Shown here one piece after another: positions 26,401 to 35,821 of a stretch of DNA of 64,000 bases. Positions within the stretch are counted from its first letter, which is position 1. Every line of letters begins with the position of its first letter. The notes beneath the pieces were generated by a model. The model had not been told where the DNA came from. It worked only from the letters and a program-made list of their open reading frames with translations, and did no database searches. Both the position numbers and the translations under genes were made by a program. The DNA is from Cardinalis cardinalis (lineage: Eukaryota; Chordata; Aves; Passeriformes; Cardinalidae), in assembly GCA_014549065.1 (NCBI GenBank), contig JACDOX010000023.1:3441805-3505804 (forward strand), read 5' to 3'.

Positions 26401-29400
26401 CTTTATTCTCTAATAAATTTAAATTTCAAAGCAGTGCCTCTCTGAAGGCTTACTGTATATTTCATATAGATAAGATTGCTTAGTTTATAGCCTTGGGGCT
26501 TTGAATGTCTCCCAGTGCTTGCTCCAGCCCTGATATTTCACAGGCTTTATATTTGGTCACAGAGAGCTTAGTCCTCTTCTAGCCCTTATAAAAAAAAANC
26601 CTTTTTTTGGAGCAGCAATCACATCTACTTATTTGTTCAGAACCGTGAGGTAATTGAACACAGTTCTTATATAAATAATGCATTTCAAATATTTGCGTTA
26701 GTTTAGTGATGGGAATGTTATTAACTAAGGCAAAACATCCATTTTACCCAGTGTTAGGGAAAGGCAAAGCCCCTTGCACCAGTTCCTGGAAAGCCAATAT
26801 AAAACCAAATGCAACAAAACATGGGGCTGGAATGAGTCTCACTGGCTTGACTAATGCAGTGGGTTTTAGCTTGTGTCCCAGTTTCCTTGGGCTCTGTTAG
26901 CCGTATCTGAGAGGTCTGAGAATGTCAGGATGTGGAATTTGCTTTACAGAGAGTATGCATTTTCAGGGGAAAAAACATTAGGGATCCATAAATCCTCTGT
27001 TTTCCTGATCAGAAGGACGATTAGCTATATTTGCAGTCATTCTTGACAGATGTTGACTTACACAGATATTCTAAAATATTTTATGCTATAAATATTAATG
27101 CTTCAAACCAACCACTAAATATTAGTATTAATTAACACTATCAAGTCTAACACTATAAATGTATTTGTTTGTGGCAAGCAGAAGGCAGGGAAAGAGCTGG
27201 AAGTTGCTAAGTAATATTCACATTTGTGCTCATTAAGGCAGGACAGGTGCACATTAGGTGCTCTTCTGTGAGGTACAGTGTTAATGGGCCTTGGAGTAAT
27301 TTGATGTGATTTTATATGACAGAAGAGAGAAAAGAGAGAAAATTAATTCATATCCTCATACCAAATAGTCTTCTAAATGTAGTTTTATGCCACAGCTGAT
27401 TGCTTTCCCTAATTCTGTTTTTCCCTGCTTTTCATTTAGGTTGCTCTTGAAAAGCTGCTGTTGAGAAAGCCAGTGAGGTTGAAGTGTCATCCTTTGTCAA
27501 ATTACCACTATGCTGGTAGGTTTCCTTGAGATCTTTCTATCTGTTCCACAGTCCAAGCCTGGCATCCCAGGCTGGAGCATGGGATCACGTTGCACTCTCT
27601 GCTGTCTGCTGCAGGGATGGCAGCATTTAACAGAGATGATGTGGGCAGTGCCAAGGGTACTCCCAGAGCTGTTTGTTGCAAGTTCAGCAGTTTTATACAT
27701 GACTGACAATGTACAGAAGCTTTGCATCCACGTTGCTGTGTAGGATTCTACAGATTTAAAACTGCCTCGAGTGATTCTTTTTTTCTTTTAAACTGAAATT
27801 TAACAATTTCATCTCCTTTTAAAACTGCTGCTATTTGTAATTTATAATTTAGTGTCACTAGTGTCTTAATTTTCTGGTACATAAGCAGTCTACCATCCTG
27901 CCTGCTTCTTCCGAGGTGATGGTGCTCAATAAATGAATATGATAATCACGAGCATCCTTTCAAAGAGGCAGTGCTGTAACTCTCACTGGGATCTTAGTGC
28001 TGCTTACAGAGCCTCTGTGTGGGAATCTAGTCAAAAAAGTCTGGCTTGGTGTGAAATACAAATGTGGTGTTAAGCCTTTGGATTCAGTTATGTCACCTGA
28101 GCAGAGATGACAAATGTCTCACCTCTGCAGCCCCCCATGCTATTGCTTAATGCTTTGTAGTGGCTAACAGCTGCTGAGACACAGAATAGGGTTTTGCAGA
28201 AGACATTTAGAACCTCATCTCCAGTTCAGGCTCAATAAAAAACAAGCCAAGANTCTCCTGGTGGTCAGTCAGTCACAGTGTCCAAGGTCATGTACTCAAT
28301 TTCCAGTCACAGTCACCGTGCAAGGTATGTATAGAAGCAGTCTACATCCTGGCTGTAGCAGCCCACTGGAAANACTTCCAAGTAACAAGAAGTTAAAAGT
28401 TAAAGCAACTCCTTAACCCCTTGGCCTGAGAACAAGAACAGAAACATGTTTGATAGTAGCTGATAATGAATAAATGTGAATGTCACATTTTCAGTTTTGT
28501 CTGAGGAAGGTGCTTGGTGCCTGTGATAGCAGCTCTGTTGCAGTCCAAAGGGTGGACATGGGAATGGATGGGGAAGGAGGACATCAGACATCAGCCATCA
28601 GCCATCAGCCATCAGCCATGAACTTTGATCAGGGTCTCTTGCCTGAAGAGATGACACCAAATATGTGTGAGACAGTTCAAGGGCATGAGAGCAGGAAGAT
28701 GAGGAGATATCCCACAGCCTCTTCATCAGTAAACAATCTAATTAGCAGAGCAGATAAGAAATTTCTGCCTGTGTGGCAGAGGAAGAGCAGTCTTTACTAA
28801 AGCAACTTCACTGTAGTTTCAAAAATAATTCATTGGGATTCAGGGAGGNGCCAAGAGACTGTTTTGTTTGATCTTTCACATGAGATGATGCTAATCCTTG
28901 GTAAATAGCACTGANATCTGTGGGCACCTTTGAATCCCTCTTTCTTAAGCAGGAAAGAAAGTTTGATTGTGCTTATCACAGCATGAAATAAAATCTCACC
29001 AGTCTGGATCTAAGTGCCATAAAATAACAAGACAAAGTACTACTTTCTAATGCTTTTGCATGCAACATGTGATTGCAACTTATATTGACAGCATTGCTCT
29101 AGCACTGTGCAGCAGCTCTTGAATAACAGTTTATTTCTGATTGATAATCAGCCACTCAAGGCATATAAGAATTTTTCACAATCTAGTCCATGAATAGCTT
29201 TAATGTGACTTCAAGTGGCATCAGTTTGGGATAACTTCATGTTTTCTGCTCCATACTCAGAAATCATGGCTCTCAGGCTTACCACATTTAAAGGTGGAAT
29301 ACATTGAAACAAANCGTGCCACTTAACTCGTTAGAATACCACAAACAACAGATACCCAAACTCATCCTTAGCATTGCCTTTGAATGAGGGTACGGGCAAA

Positions 29401-32400
29401 TAGCTCACCTTTGAAACTTTTGGCTTGTGAAGGAAGCCACTTGTAACACTTGAGGATTTTCTAGTGTGTGCCAGGAGAGCTGGACATGCTGACCCAGGGC
29501 TCCTTGGAAGAACACCCTAATCTCTGTCCTAACACTTTGCCATCTGTCAGGATGGTGTTTAGGAGGAGAGAGGGAGCACACACCTGATACTAGAGGAGCA
29601 CTGTTGCAAACACTTGAACAGTTCTCCTTTGAACAGTGGAGTTTCTCAGGTCTGAAGTTCTGCAGTGAGAACTGCAGGAGAGATGGTCTCTGACATAGGG
29701 CGCTTCAGGCAGTCTGGAAGCTTCTTGTACGTGCTGTGACAGGGCTGTGGGTCTGACCCAGCATATGTTGTGCGTAGTGGATTTCAGCTACCTCTCCNTG
29801 GGGCTCCCTGGGTGTACATGTAGCCCCCTTGAAACCCACAAATTGGGCCCAAAGCACACAAATCAGTAGAAGATATTTAATGTCAGTTAAATATGTCAGT
29901 TTAATGTCAGTGCAAAAACAGTATGGCAGGTAAAACAAAATGCAGAAGAAATATCTAAACATAAAAAGCAGCTTTAAAATTTGATCTGTATTCTAAAGCC
30001 CCAAATTCTTTTTGCTGCATTGCAGATCTCTCTCTATGCACGTTCTCTATATCTCCCTCAAGCTAACAAGAGCAAAAGTGGTTTCCCAGCAACCGGAGTT
30101 AAAAACAGCTTTTCTTCTGTTTCTTTTCCTACACAGGATTTATTCTATTAATTAGGTTACTTCCAATTAACCCGCATAATCTTATAAGGGTCTCTGCTAA
30201 TACCACAGCTATTGGGGAANGTATGGAAGGCCCAAATATTCCATAGGTGTACAACAAAATTAGTTCATGGAAGTGATTCCATGTTATTATTTTTATTGTG
30301 TTGTCTTTTTCAGAGGGTGGGGTAGAAGCAAGAGAGCAGAATGACTAGAAAGAAAGAAAATCTCTCCCGTGTTGTCATGCTTTTTAAATTTATGTTTTGG
30401 AATAATAGAGTAGCCTCCTGGACTGAATGAGTGCATTTACCCCTGCATAAAGGGAGGGTAAATGGTCATGACTGACAGCTTGTGTAAGAAGGGAATGATG
30501 CTGGTTCAGGATGGGAAAAGATGGAAGGCAGCGTGTCAGCAGAAAGATCTCTGGGTGATAACAGAATAAGTAAAACTCATGGCTTGAAGCCAGTGCATGC
30601 TTAAGAGAGCTTTAAGTGTAAATCTGTGGAAATAACTAATGCATGCTTATATCCAGTACTGGAAGAGCTTACAGAAAACAGGTTGCAGAAAAGTTAATTT
30701 TGTAATTTTCATCATATAAAGGAGTGGTGAGATACCTGCTCTGAGCTTGTAAGACTGGAAGCTGATGCTGAAAGACAAAAAATTTGCAGTTAATAATATT
30801 GCTATTTTTTAAGACAGAAGTAACTTGTAGAGTTCAATACCGTGTGTGGTGCCAAGACCCAAGTTAAATGAAATCAATGCAGAGGCAAGCATTTCTGTGG
30901 AGAGTAGCTACATTGACAGGAATATTAGGAATTTCTTTTCATAAAAGTTTTAGATGTTTCAAAAATTCCCAGACTGAAGTAGAATCATCTCATAGTGTAA
31001 GTCATTTCAAAGGCATCCACTTTATGACTTCTTGCATATCCTTCCTTTAATGTATGAAATGCTGCCCACTCCTAACAAACAGAACATTGCTTTGATGCAG
31101 CAGAGCAATCCTGTGTTCCTTCTGTTTGTCTAATATTGAGAAAGCATAAATTCAGTTCAATTTAAATGTTGATTTCACATTTTCATGGGCAGTTAGGCCA
31201 AGGGACCAAACACAGAATAACAATATTCAGAACTTTTATATATAGCTTCCATTAAATGATAAAAAACCACTTTGTGCATGTTGCACATTGCTACAGTGTC
31301 TACCTCCTTGTGACCTCTGCCACAGAGGATTTAAATGTCTTATCCCAAACCATGCAAGTGAAGAGCTGCAAAAGGATCTTAAAAAAGGAGAACAAAAGGA
31401 TATATGAACTTCTGTGTCATCAAATGTAAAGTGGCATACATGGGAATAAACAATTCAATCCTTACATAGGAAATTATGAGCTCTGTGGTGGTACTTCTCA
31501 ATTAGAATAAAAGTTGGGGATTGTAATGCTCGTTCTAAGGAAGTATCAACTGTATTTTACAACAGCTAAAAAAATAGTCAAGCATTAAGAGGATAGAAAT
31601 CATGGTGATGCCACTGTGAAAGCCTGGATTTTATGTGGACTTCTGTGTGCCTTTCTGGTCCTCTTTTATTTATAGGAATGTTTTAGTACTGGAAAAGGTT
31701 CATTATGGGACAGCAGTAATGATCAAATAAATGTTTGGGAGTGATAGAAAGGGCACACAATTCTGAATAGCGTGGAGGTGATGGTCAAGGTTGGGTTCAC
31801 TTTCTCCTCCACTTGAAGAATGAAGGGTCATCCAGTGAAGCTACTGGGAGCCAGGAAACAAAGNAAGGGAGGTTGCTCTTCATGCAGAGGATCCATTGAT
31901 CTGTGAAACTCCTTGGCAAAGGATGACTTGGGTACAAGAAGTTTAATTGGTTGAAAGGAAGAGTGGCTCAGCACTTACAAGGGTAGTTACTAAATAAGCA
32001 AATTGCAGCAGACTCAGGAAATCCCCTGTGCCCAACATGGTCAGAGGTTAGGAAAAATTAGGGAGAGGCATTTGTATTTGCTTGCCCTGATCTTACTGTT
32101 TCCTAGGCAACTGCCTGTCACCACTGCTGGAGACCAAATACTGGTTAGATGGACTTCAGGTCTGAGTCAGTACAGCCATGGTTGTATTTGGGTAGCAGCA
32201 ATCATTCACCTGTGCTTGAGACTTCTGGTTCTCATTTCAGATACAGCATCAGCATAAAGGTGGTGAGTTTTTATCGCTCATAATGATTTCACATTCTTTT
32301 TAAGGCTCTGACAAATGGACACATCAAGAAAGGAGACTGTTCAAAGAGGCATTGTCCACCTACAGCAAAGATTTCATATTTGTACAGAAAATGGTAAGGT

Positions 32401-35400
32401 TTTTTCTGTTCTGTCAGTTGCTGGGNTTTTTTTTTCCCCTTTTGCTCTATGCTGTTCCTCTTCGTTTTCCCTCCAGCACCAGACCGGCTGGTTGCAGACA
32501 GAGAGGCAGCAGTGGTTACAAGAACACCGATAGGCATTGTTTGTAGCTGTGCATTAGATACATGTAAAATCAGTTATAAATAATTAAAAGTTGTTCCTCT
32601 TGTTATTACATGTGAAAGTTTTCACACCTGGAATCCAAATCATGGCATTTTATGTGTGGGACAAGTATGGTTTTCCGTTATCATCTTGGTGTTCTCTGGC
32701 AGTTTGTTACAAGGTACCAGAGTCGCTGGCATTGAGCCTGGTGCCAGGAAGGGTTGAAACCTGTTAATAAAGAGAAAACATGTTTGGGCTTACTTTTCGT
32801 GTTCTGCCACAAAGCAGAAAAGACAAGGTTATAAATCTCAGGGCACAATACCCTACTTGTTAGCTCAAATGTTGAAAAATATGTGGATTTATGTGAGTCA
32901 AGCCTTAATTCCTAGATTTCTCAGTGGTACTGTACAACTGAGCTACAAGAGTACATTCTGAGTCATTTTCTGTCTGGAGTTTAGAGAATCCCAGAGAAAT
33001 CTTCTGAAGTTGAAAAAGTCAACATAAATTTGACTGAAAAAAAATCTTAAAAATAATTATTCTACAAGAGTATTCCTGTTGTAGTCAAATTGCCTTTTTT
33101 TTTTAATCCATTTTAATGTTTGAGGAATAAAGCCTACCTGTCGGAATATATTAAAATTGTGTTGAATGAAAGCAGAAAGGTAAGATGGGACTATTTCTGA
33201 AATTCCTTAACTGCAGGTTAAGTCTAAGACAGTTGCACAATGTGTGGAATACTACTATACCTGGAAGAAAATCTTGCGTTTGGGACGGAAACACAGAACG
33301 CGCTTAGAGAAGAAAAGAGATGAATGCTTGGTAAGTCTAAAGGAAGATGAGAAAGTTTAACACTTGATAATTTTTGTTTGTTCTTTTTCGAGGAGGAAGT
33401 TGAAGTAGGTGACATAGGTATCTTCCAATAGAAATTATTCCATAACTCTAAATTATGTTCTGTATGAACATTTTGTGACCTCAGCTACCCCAAGATTTGT
33501 TTGGCTGGACTGCAACCAGATTAAAGTGCATTATCTAACTGTAGTCCAGGGAAACCTCTGTAAATTATGCTTGTGCCCATGTGTGCTCCTAAAGGCTGCT
33601 CTAATATTCCAGTACAAATACCACTTGGGATGTATTGGTTTGTGGGTTGGGGTTTTTTCGGTTGGTCGTTTTGGGGTTTTGTTAAAGTAACTTGACTACA
33701 AGTACAGCGTACATGGCCTTTCTGATGGCAGGAGGACAGCACTGTGCCTGGCATCTGCAGATCTTTGGAGCTACAGCTCCATAATACACATGGAGGCTGT
33801 CTTGAGCACTGCAGAGAAGCTTTATGGACTATAGCTTATCCATTAAGGGGTGGTAGCTCCAGTAAAATCAGAAGTTCATTCAGGATGGGAAGAAACAGTG
33901 ATACTGGGAAACACACTTGAGTAAACAACATGCTGTTTCAGAACTGTGTATGTCCTACTATCCAGTGCTGTCTGACCATATTTCTAGTGTTCCTTAAATG
34001 CGCTGTCTGTTTTAGACAAGTGGAGAAGAGGAAGTGTTAGAGGAAGATGAGGAGATCGAAGAAGACAGAAAGGAAGAAAGGGAAATGCAGAAGTCACCTG
34101 ACCCACCAGCAATCTCTCTTGTTGGACCTATAGATCTACCTGCTGTTCAGGGTCTTTCACTGTCTTCATCCTCCTTCATCTGTGAAATGCCAAACTGTGG
34201 CGCTGTACGTGAGTTTGGTATACTTAATGGGGAGAGGGTGGTGGTGGTGGTCGTATGTGTAAACTAGTCAATTGTGATTTTGACTCCTTTTAATTCCCAC
34301 CCCACAAAATAGAAGCTGTTTGATTAGTACAGAAAACTGAATTCTGAGATGATGAACCATTTAGTAATANTATATGGCAACAGCTCCAATTAAGTTACAC
34401 AACTTTAATAATAGGATAGCTCACTGCTTTGTTTTATCGTGACTGTCTTCAATTATAGTGGGATATTGCTGAAAGCAAGCACCATTTGAGCAAGTAGATG
34501 GTGCATATTAGACATGTACACTTCTTCTGTTGTGATATGCATTCAGCATCCTACTTTCTGCGGTTCCAGTGTTTCCTTGTGATTTTTTTGGGGTGTTTTT
34601 TCCCCTCCCCTCCACCCCGCTCCCTGGCAGGTGTTCAGTTCCCGGCAAGCGCTGAACGGCCACGCTCGCATTCACGGAGGTACAAACCAGGTGACGAAAA
34701 CGCGCTGCACCATTCCCAGCACCAAGCAGAAATCCGGTACGCAGAGCGGATACTGCTCCATCAAGAGCTCACCTGCCCACAGCACAACGAGCGGCGAGAC
34801 CGACCCAACCACAATTTTTCCTTGCAAGGAGTGTGGCAGGTAAGCGTGGCTGTCTGCAGTACAGCATCGCCTTTGCCTGGTTAGATTCCAGACCAGCAGT
34901 GCTGTGAACAAACTTTGTATTTTGCTCTGATTGTCTTGGAAGAAATTTTCCCCCTAGATGATTAGTTCTCTTACCAAAATTGTCAGAGATAGGTTTGCAT
35001 GACATTTTGGATGCCCCTGCAGTATTTACATTTTGGATGACATTTTGGATGCCCCTTAAGTATTTCCACTTGCCTGATAGAATTTCTACATCTGACATTC
35101 CAGCTTCCTGCTTCATCACTGACTTGGATGTGACAGTGGGCAACTTTTTTTGTGTTTCTGTGCTTGAGTTTGTCCATGGTGGTAATCCTTCACTTTCTCC
35201 CCATTGTACAAGATGGTTGTGAAACTGATAGAGGGAAAATTAGGATGTGCATAGATACTGAAGCAGGTGTGGGAGCTACAAACTACCTCTGGCAAAATCA
35301 GAGTAGGCCATTTTGATACCATCAGGATGTATAAATCTGGTAATATGTCCCTGAAATTCACACCATGGCATTGCAGACTTCACTGACTTCTATTTCAGGA

Positions 35401-35821
35401 CAAGGAAGCAAATGTACTGATAAGTTGTTGAGTCTTTTTTGGCTCATTTCATCAAAAGCAGTGCATTTTAATCTGATTTTTTTTTCCTTTAAAATTTAGG
35501 GTCTTTTTCAAAATCAAAAGCCGCAATGCTCATATGAAGACTCACAGACAACATGAAGAACAGCAAAGGCAGAAGGCTCAGAAAGCTGCTGTAGCAGCAG
35601 AAATGGCAGCCACTATTGCAAGAACTACTGGGCCAGCTGGGCATGGTTTGATCCCCCTGGATCACATGAGCTTGGTTAAACATGTTGAAAATGTTGGTGA
35701 CATTGATGATGATGTTGTTCCGGATCTGGGTGATGTCATGGAAGAGAATGAAGTCATGGATGCTGACCTCTTACTGGATGATGAAGATCCAGATCTACTG
35801 CAGGATGATGCTGAGTTGTAA
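16077..35821 (+). CDS. TRERF1: Transcriptional-regulating factor 1 (TReP-132), complete coding region in 14 exons
   Basis: A nuclear zinc-finger, ELM2 and SANT protein. The family (TRERF1, MIDEAS/ELMSAN1, ZNF541) recruits HDAC1/2, and TReP-132 is known as a coactivator with CBP/p300 and SF-1 at steroidogenic promoters such as CYP11A1. Coding exons: 16077-17450, 18060-18106, 18839-18989, 19919-20167, 23593-23959, 24507-24567, 25299-25438, 26137-26240, 27440-27515, 32305-32393, 33217-33330, 34016-34204, 34631-34839, 35500-35821. They total 3492 bases, giving 1163 residues, against about 1200 in human. All phases join. Layout: Gln-rich N-terminus (1-458), C2H2 finger 1 (C493-H513), ELM2 from about 751, SANT about 859-908, acidic stretch about 927-945, finger 2 (C980-H1002), finger 3 (C1052-H1072) and an acidic C-terminus. 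The start MGDQQLYKTNH matches the family. The next gene downstream is MRPS10, as in human. No frameshift is seen. Confidence 0.96.
17451..18059 (+). other. TRERF1: TRERF1 intron 1 of the coding region
   Basis: 609 bases. The open frame at 17550-17867 inside it is not conserved and the acceptor/donor pair around 17770-17860 is out of phase with exon 1, so I read it as intronic. Nothing else is seen. Confidence 0.8.
18060..18106 (+). CDS. TRERF1: TRERF1 coding exon 2 (47-base small exon)
   Basis: Preceded by ttttgaaagcag and followed by gtattt at 18107. It translates VQLSDGRLQPLSPEQ plus two bases, aligning with the human segment MHLPDGRAQPGSPE. It starts in phase 0 and leaves two bases, matching exon 3 exactly (AG+T makes Ser474). 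It is too short to be found by ORF length alone. Confidence 0.9.
18107..18838 (+). other. TRERF1: TRERF1 intron 2 with a distant pyrimidine tract
   Basis: 732 bases. The pyrimidine tract (about 18794-18809) lies some 28 bases before the acceptor AG at 18837-18838; the interval between is almost pure A. It also contains an A-run at 18319-18330. No repeat family is recognised. Confidence 0.75.
18839..18989 (+). CDS. TRERF1: TRERF1 coding exon 3, first C2H2 zinc finger
   Basis: This exon encodes SGQNRETLPERADAKSKL and then the finger C493-S-I-C496...H509-M-R-S-H513, ending in ASPNFKQ before gtagaa. An alternative acceptor seven bases downstream (CAG at 18843-18845) would join exon 1 in phase if exon 2 were skipped. 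The SGQ residues that match human favour the upstream site. Confidence 0.93.
18990..19918 (+). other. TRERF1: TRERF1 intron 3
   Basis: 929 bases. Contains a ctttgctttgctt simple run near 19045-19072. No other structure was recognised. Confidence 0.8.
19919..20167 (+). CDS. TRERF1: TRERF1 coding exon 4, Pro/Ser-rich linker
   Basis: Residues 525-607, phase 0 at both ends (ctgtgcag before, gtgagt after). It carries the conserved PIVMPVSVPVKLLSPEPS and DDEMPVLVKMTYSPP segments of the family. The human protein has a polyproline expansion after the EEGEK motif that is nearly absent here (PPQQPL only). Confidence 0.94.
20168..23592 (+). other. TRERF1: TRERF1 intron 4
   Basis: 3425 bases, AT-rich. 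No interspersed repeat, RNA gene or conserved exon was recognised. A short TA run lies at about 21105-21119. Confidence 0.75.
23593..23959 (+). CDS. TRERF1: TRERF1 coding exon 5, pre-ELM2 proline-rich region
   Basis: Starts after tttcatttag with ETSKKPHPSAVKSEENFK and contains the conserved PEPLFIPPPSFNL motif and the proline-rich PPYTPPPMLSP. It ends CTGTGTCGGTCTA before gtaagt, leaving one base that joins exon 6 to make Asn. Confidence 0.94.
23960..25298 (+). CDS. TRERF1: TRERF1 region holding coding exon 6 (24507-24567)
   Basis: Only 24507-24567 is coding: a 61-base exon translating NSIDGSVIPVTPGPGEQTVE between tttcag and gtaaga. It carries one base in and two bases out, and both neighbours fit. 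The flanking introns (23960-24506, 547 bases; 24568-25298, 731 bases) show only a TATA-type run near 24836-24850. Confidence 0.88.
25299..25438 (+). CDS. TRERF1: TRERF1 coding exon 7, start of ELM2 domain
   Basis: Translates (P)RINIGSRFQADIPELQDR, the hallmark beginning of ELM2 (from about residue 751), then ATLVWKPWPELENKVFQQR. ELM2 together with SANT forms the surface that binds class I histone deacetylases. Ends before gtataa; the donor +5/+6 positions are weak. Confidence 0.95.
26137..26240 (+). CDS. TRERF1: TRERF1 coding exon 8, ELM2 continued
   Basis: Translates VEDLLNMSCSSVLPGGGTN followed by SEYALHSLFEAKGDIM, the conserved second half of ELM2. Acceptor tttctgacag, donor gtaaga. One base in, phase 0 out. 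Confidence 0.95.
27440..27515 (+). CDS. TRERF1: TRERF1 coding exon 9, ELM2-SANT linker
   Basis: Translates VALEKLLLRKPVRLKCHPL and NYHYAG, identical in order to the family. Acceptor tttcatttag, donor gtaggt. Leaves one base for Gly857. Confidence 0.95.
27516..32304 (+). other. TRERF1: TRERF1 intron 9 (largest intron within the coding region)
   Basis: 4789 bases. It holds a heptamer array at 28582-28619 and a stretch at about 31755-31950 that resembles an ancient LINE 3' coding end ('tgtgaaactccttggcaaag'); that match is weak. Small internal repeats of 'atgtcagtt' occur at 29879-29912. Nothing else was recognised. Confidence 0.7.
28582..28619. repeat. Heptamer tandem repeat (CATCAGC)n
   Basis: About five imperfect copies of a seven-base unit (catcaga, catcagc and so on) lie in TRERF1 intron 9. 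Confidence 0.9.
32305..32393 (+). CDS. TRERF1: TRERF1 coding exon 10, SANT domain first half
   Basis: Translates (G)SDKWTHQERRLFKEALSTY and SKDFIFVQKM with the SANT tryptophan at residue 861. Acceptor ctttttaag, donor gtaagg. The SANT fold follows directly on ELM2 as in HDAC-recruiting corepressors. Confidence 0.95.
33217..33330 (+). CDS. TRERF1: TRERF1 coding exon 11, SANT domain second half
   Basis: Translates VKSKTVAQCVEYYYTWKKI and LRLGRKHRTRL, a conserved SANT helix 3 and basic tail. Phase 0 at both ends. The flanking introns 32394-33216 (823 bases) and 33331-34015 (685 bases) contain only T-rich runs. Confidence 0.95.
34016..34204 (+). CDS. TRERF1: TRERF1 coding exon 12, acidic stretch and start of zinc finger 2
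   Basis: Begins TSGEEEVLEEDEEIEEDRK, then the Pro-rich linker ISLVGPIDLPAVQG, then FICEMPNCGA (C980 and C985 of finger 2). The donor is placed at 34205 (gtacgt) because GA must join VFSS of the next exon; gtgagt at 34209 would insert extra bases and break the finger. Confidence 0.92.
34205..34630 (+). other. TRERF1: TRERF1 intron 12
   Basis: 426 bases with a long C/T-rich 3' end (34575-34627) serving as the pyrimidine tract. A ggtggtggtggt run occurs at 34238-34250. Confidence 0.8.
34631..34839 (+). CDS. TRERF1: TRERF1 coding exon 13, zinc finger 2 and start of finger 3
   Basis: Completes finger 2 (VFSSRQALNGHARIH, H998 and H1002), then a Ser/Thr-rich linker with TTSGETDPTTIF, then FPCKECGR (C1052, C1055). 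Two bases remain, joining a G in the last exon. Confidence 0.95.
34840..35499 (+). other. TRERF1: TRERF1 intron 13 with a tandem duplication
   Basis: 660 bases. Two near-identical 26-base segments (35001-35026 and 35039-35064) repeat at a 38-base interval. Otherwise nothing is seen. Confidence 0.8.
35001..35064. repeat. Direct duplication, 38-base period
   Basis: gacattttggatgcccct occurs at 35001 and again at 35039; both copies continue to agtatt with two intervening differences. Confidence 0.9.
35500..35821 (+). CDS. TRERF1: TRERF1 coding exon 14, zinc finger 3 and C-terminus
   Basis: Completes finger 3 (VFFKIKSRNAHMKTH, H1068 and H1072). It continues with the helical QEEQQRQKAQKAA-like segment (here HEEQQRQKAQKAAVAAEMAA) and an acidic tail ending DLLQDDAEL before TAA at 35819-35821. 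An AATAAA overlaps the stop (35821-35826), which is probably too close to be used. Confidence 0.95.

Noticed and set aside
28400..28800. Open frames around the heptamer repeat as a gene
   Set aside because: Arise from the repeat itself and have no exon signals or similarity.
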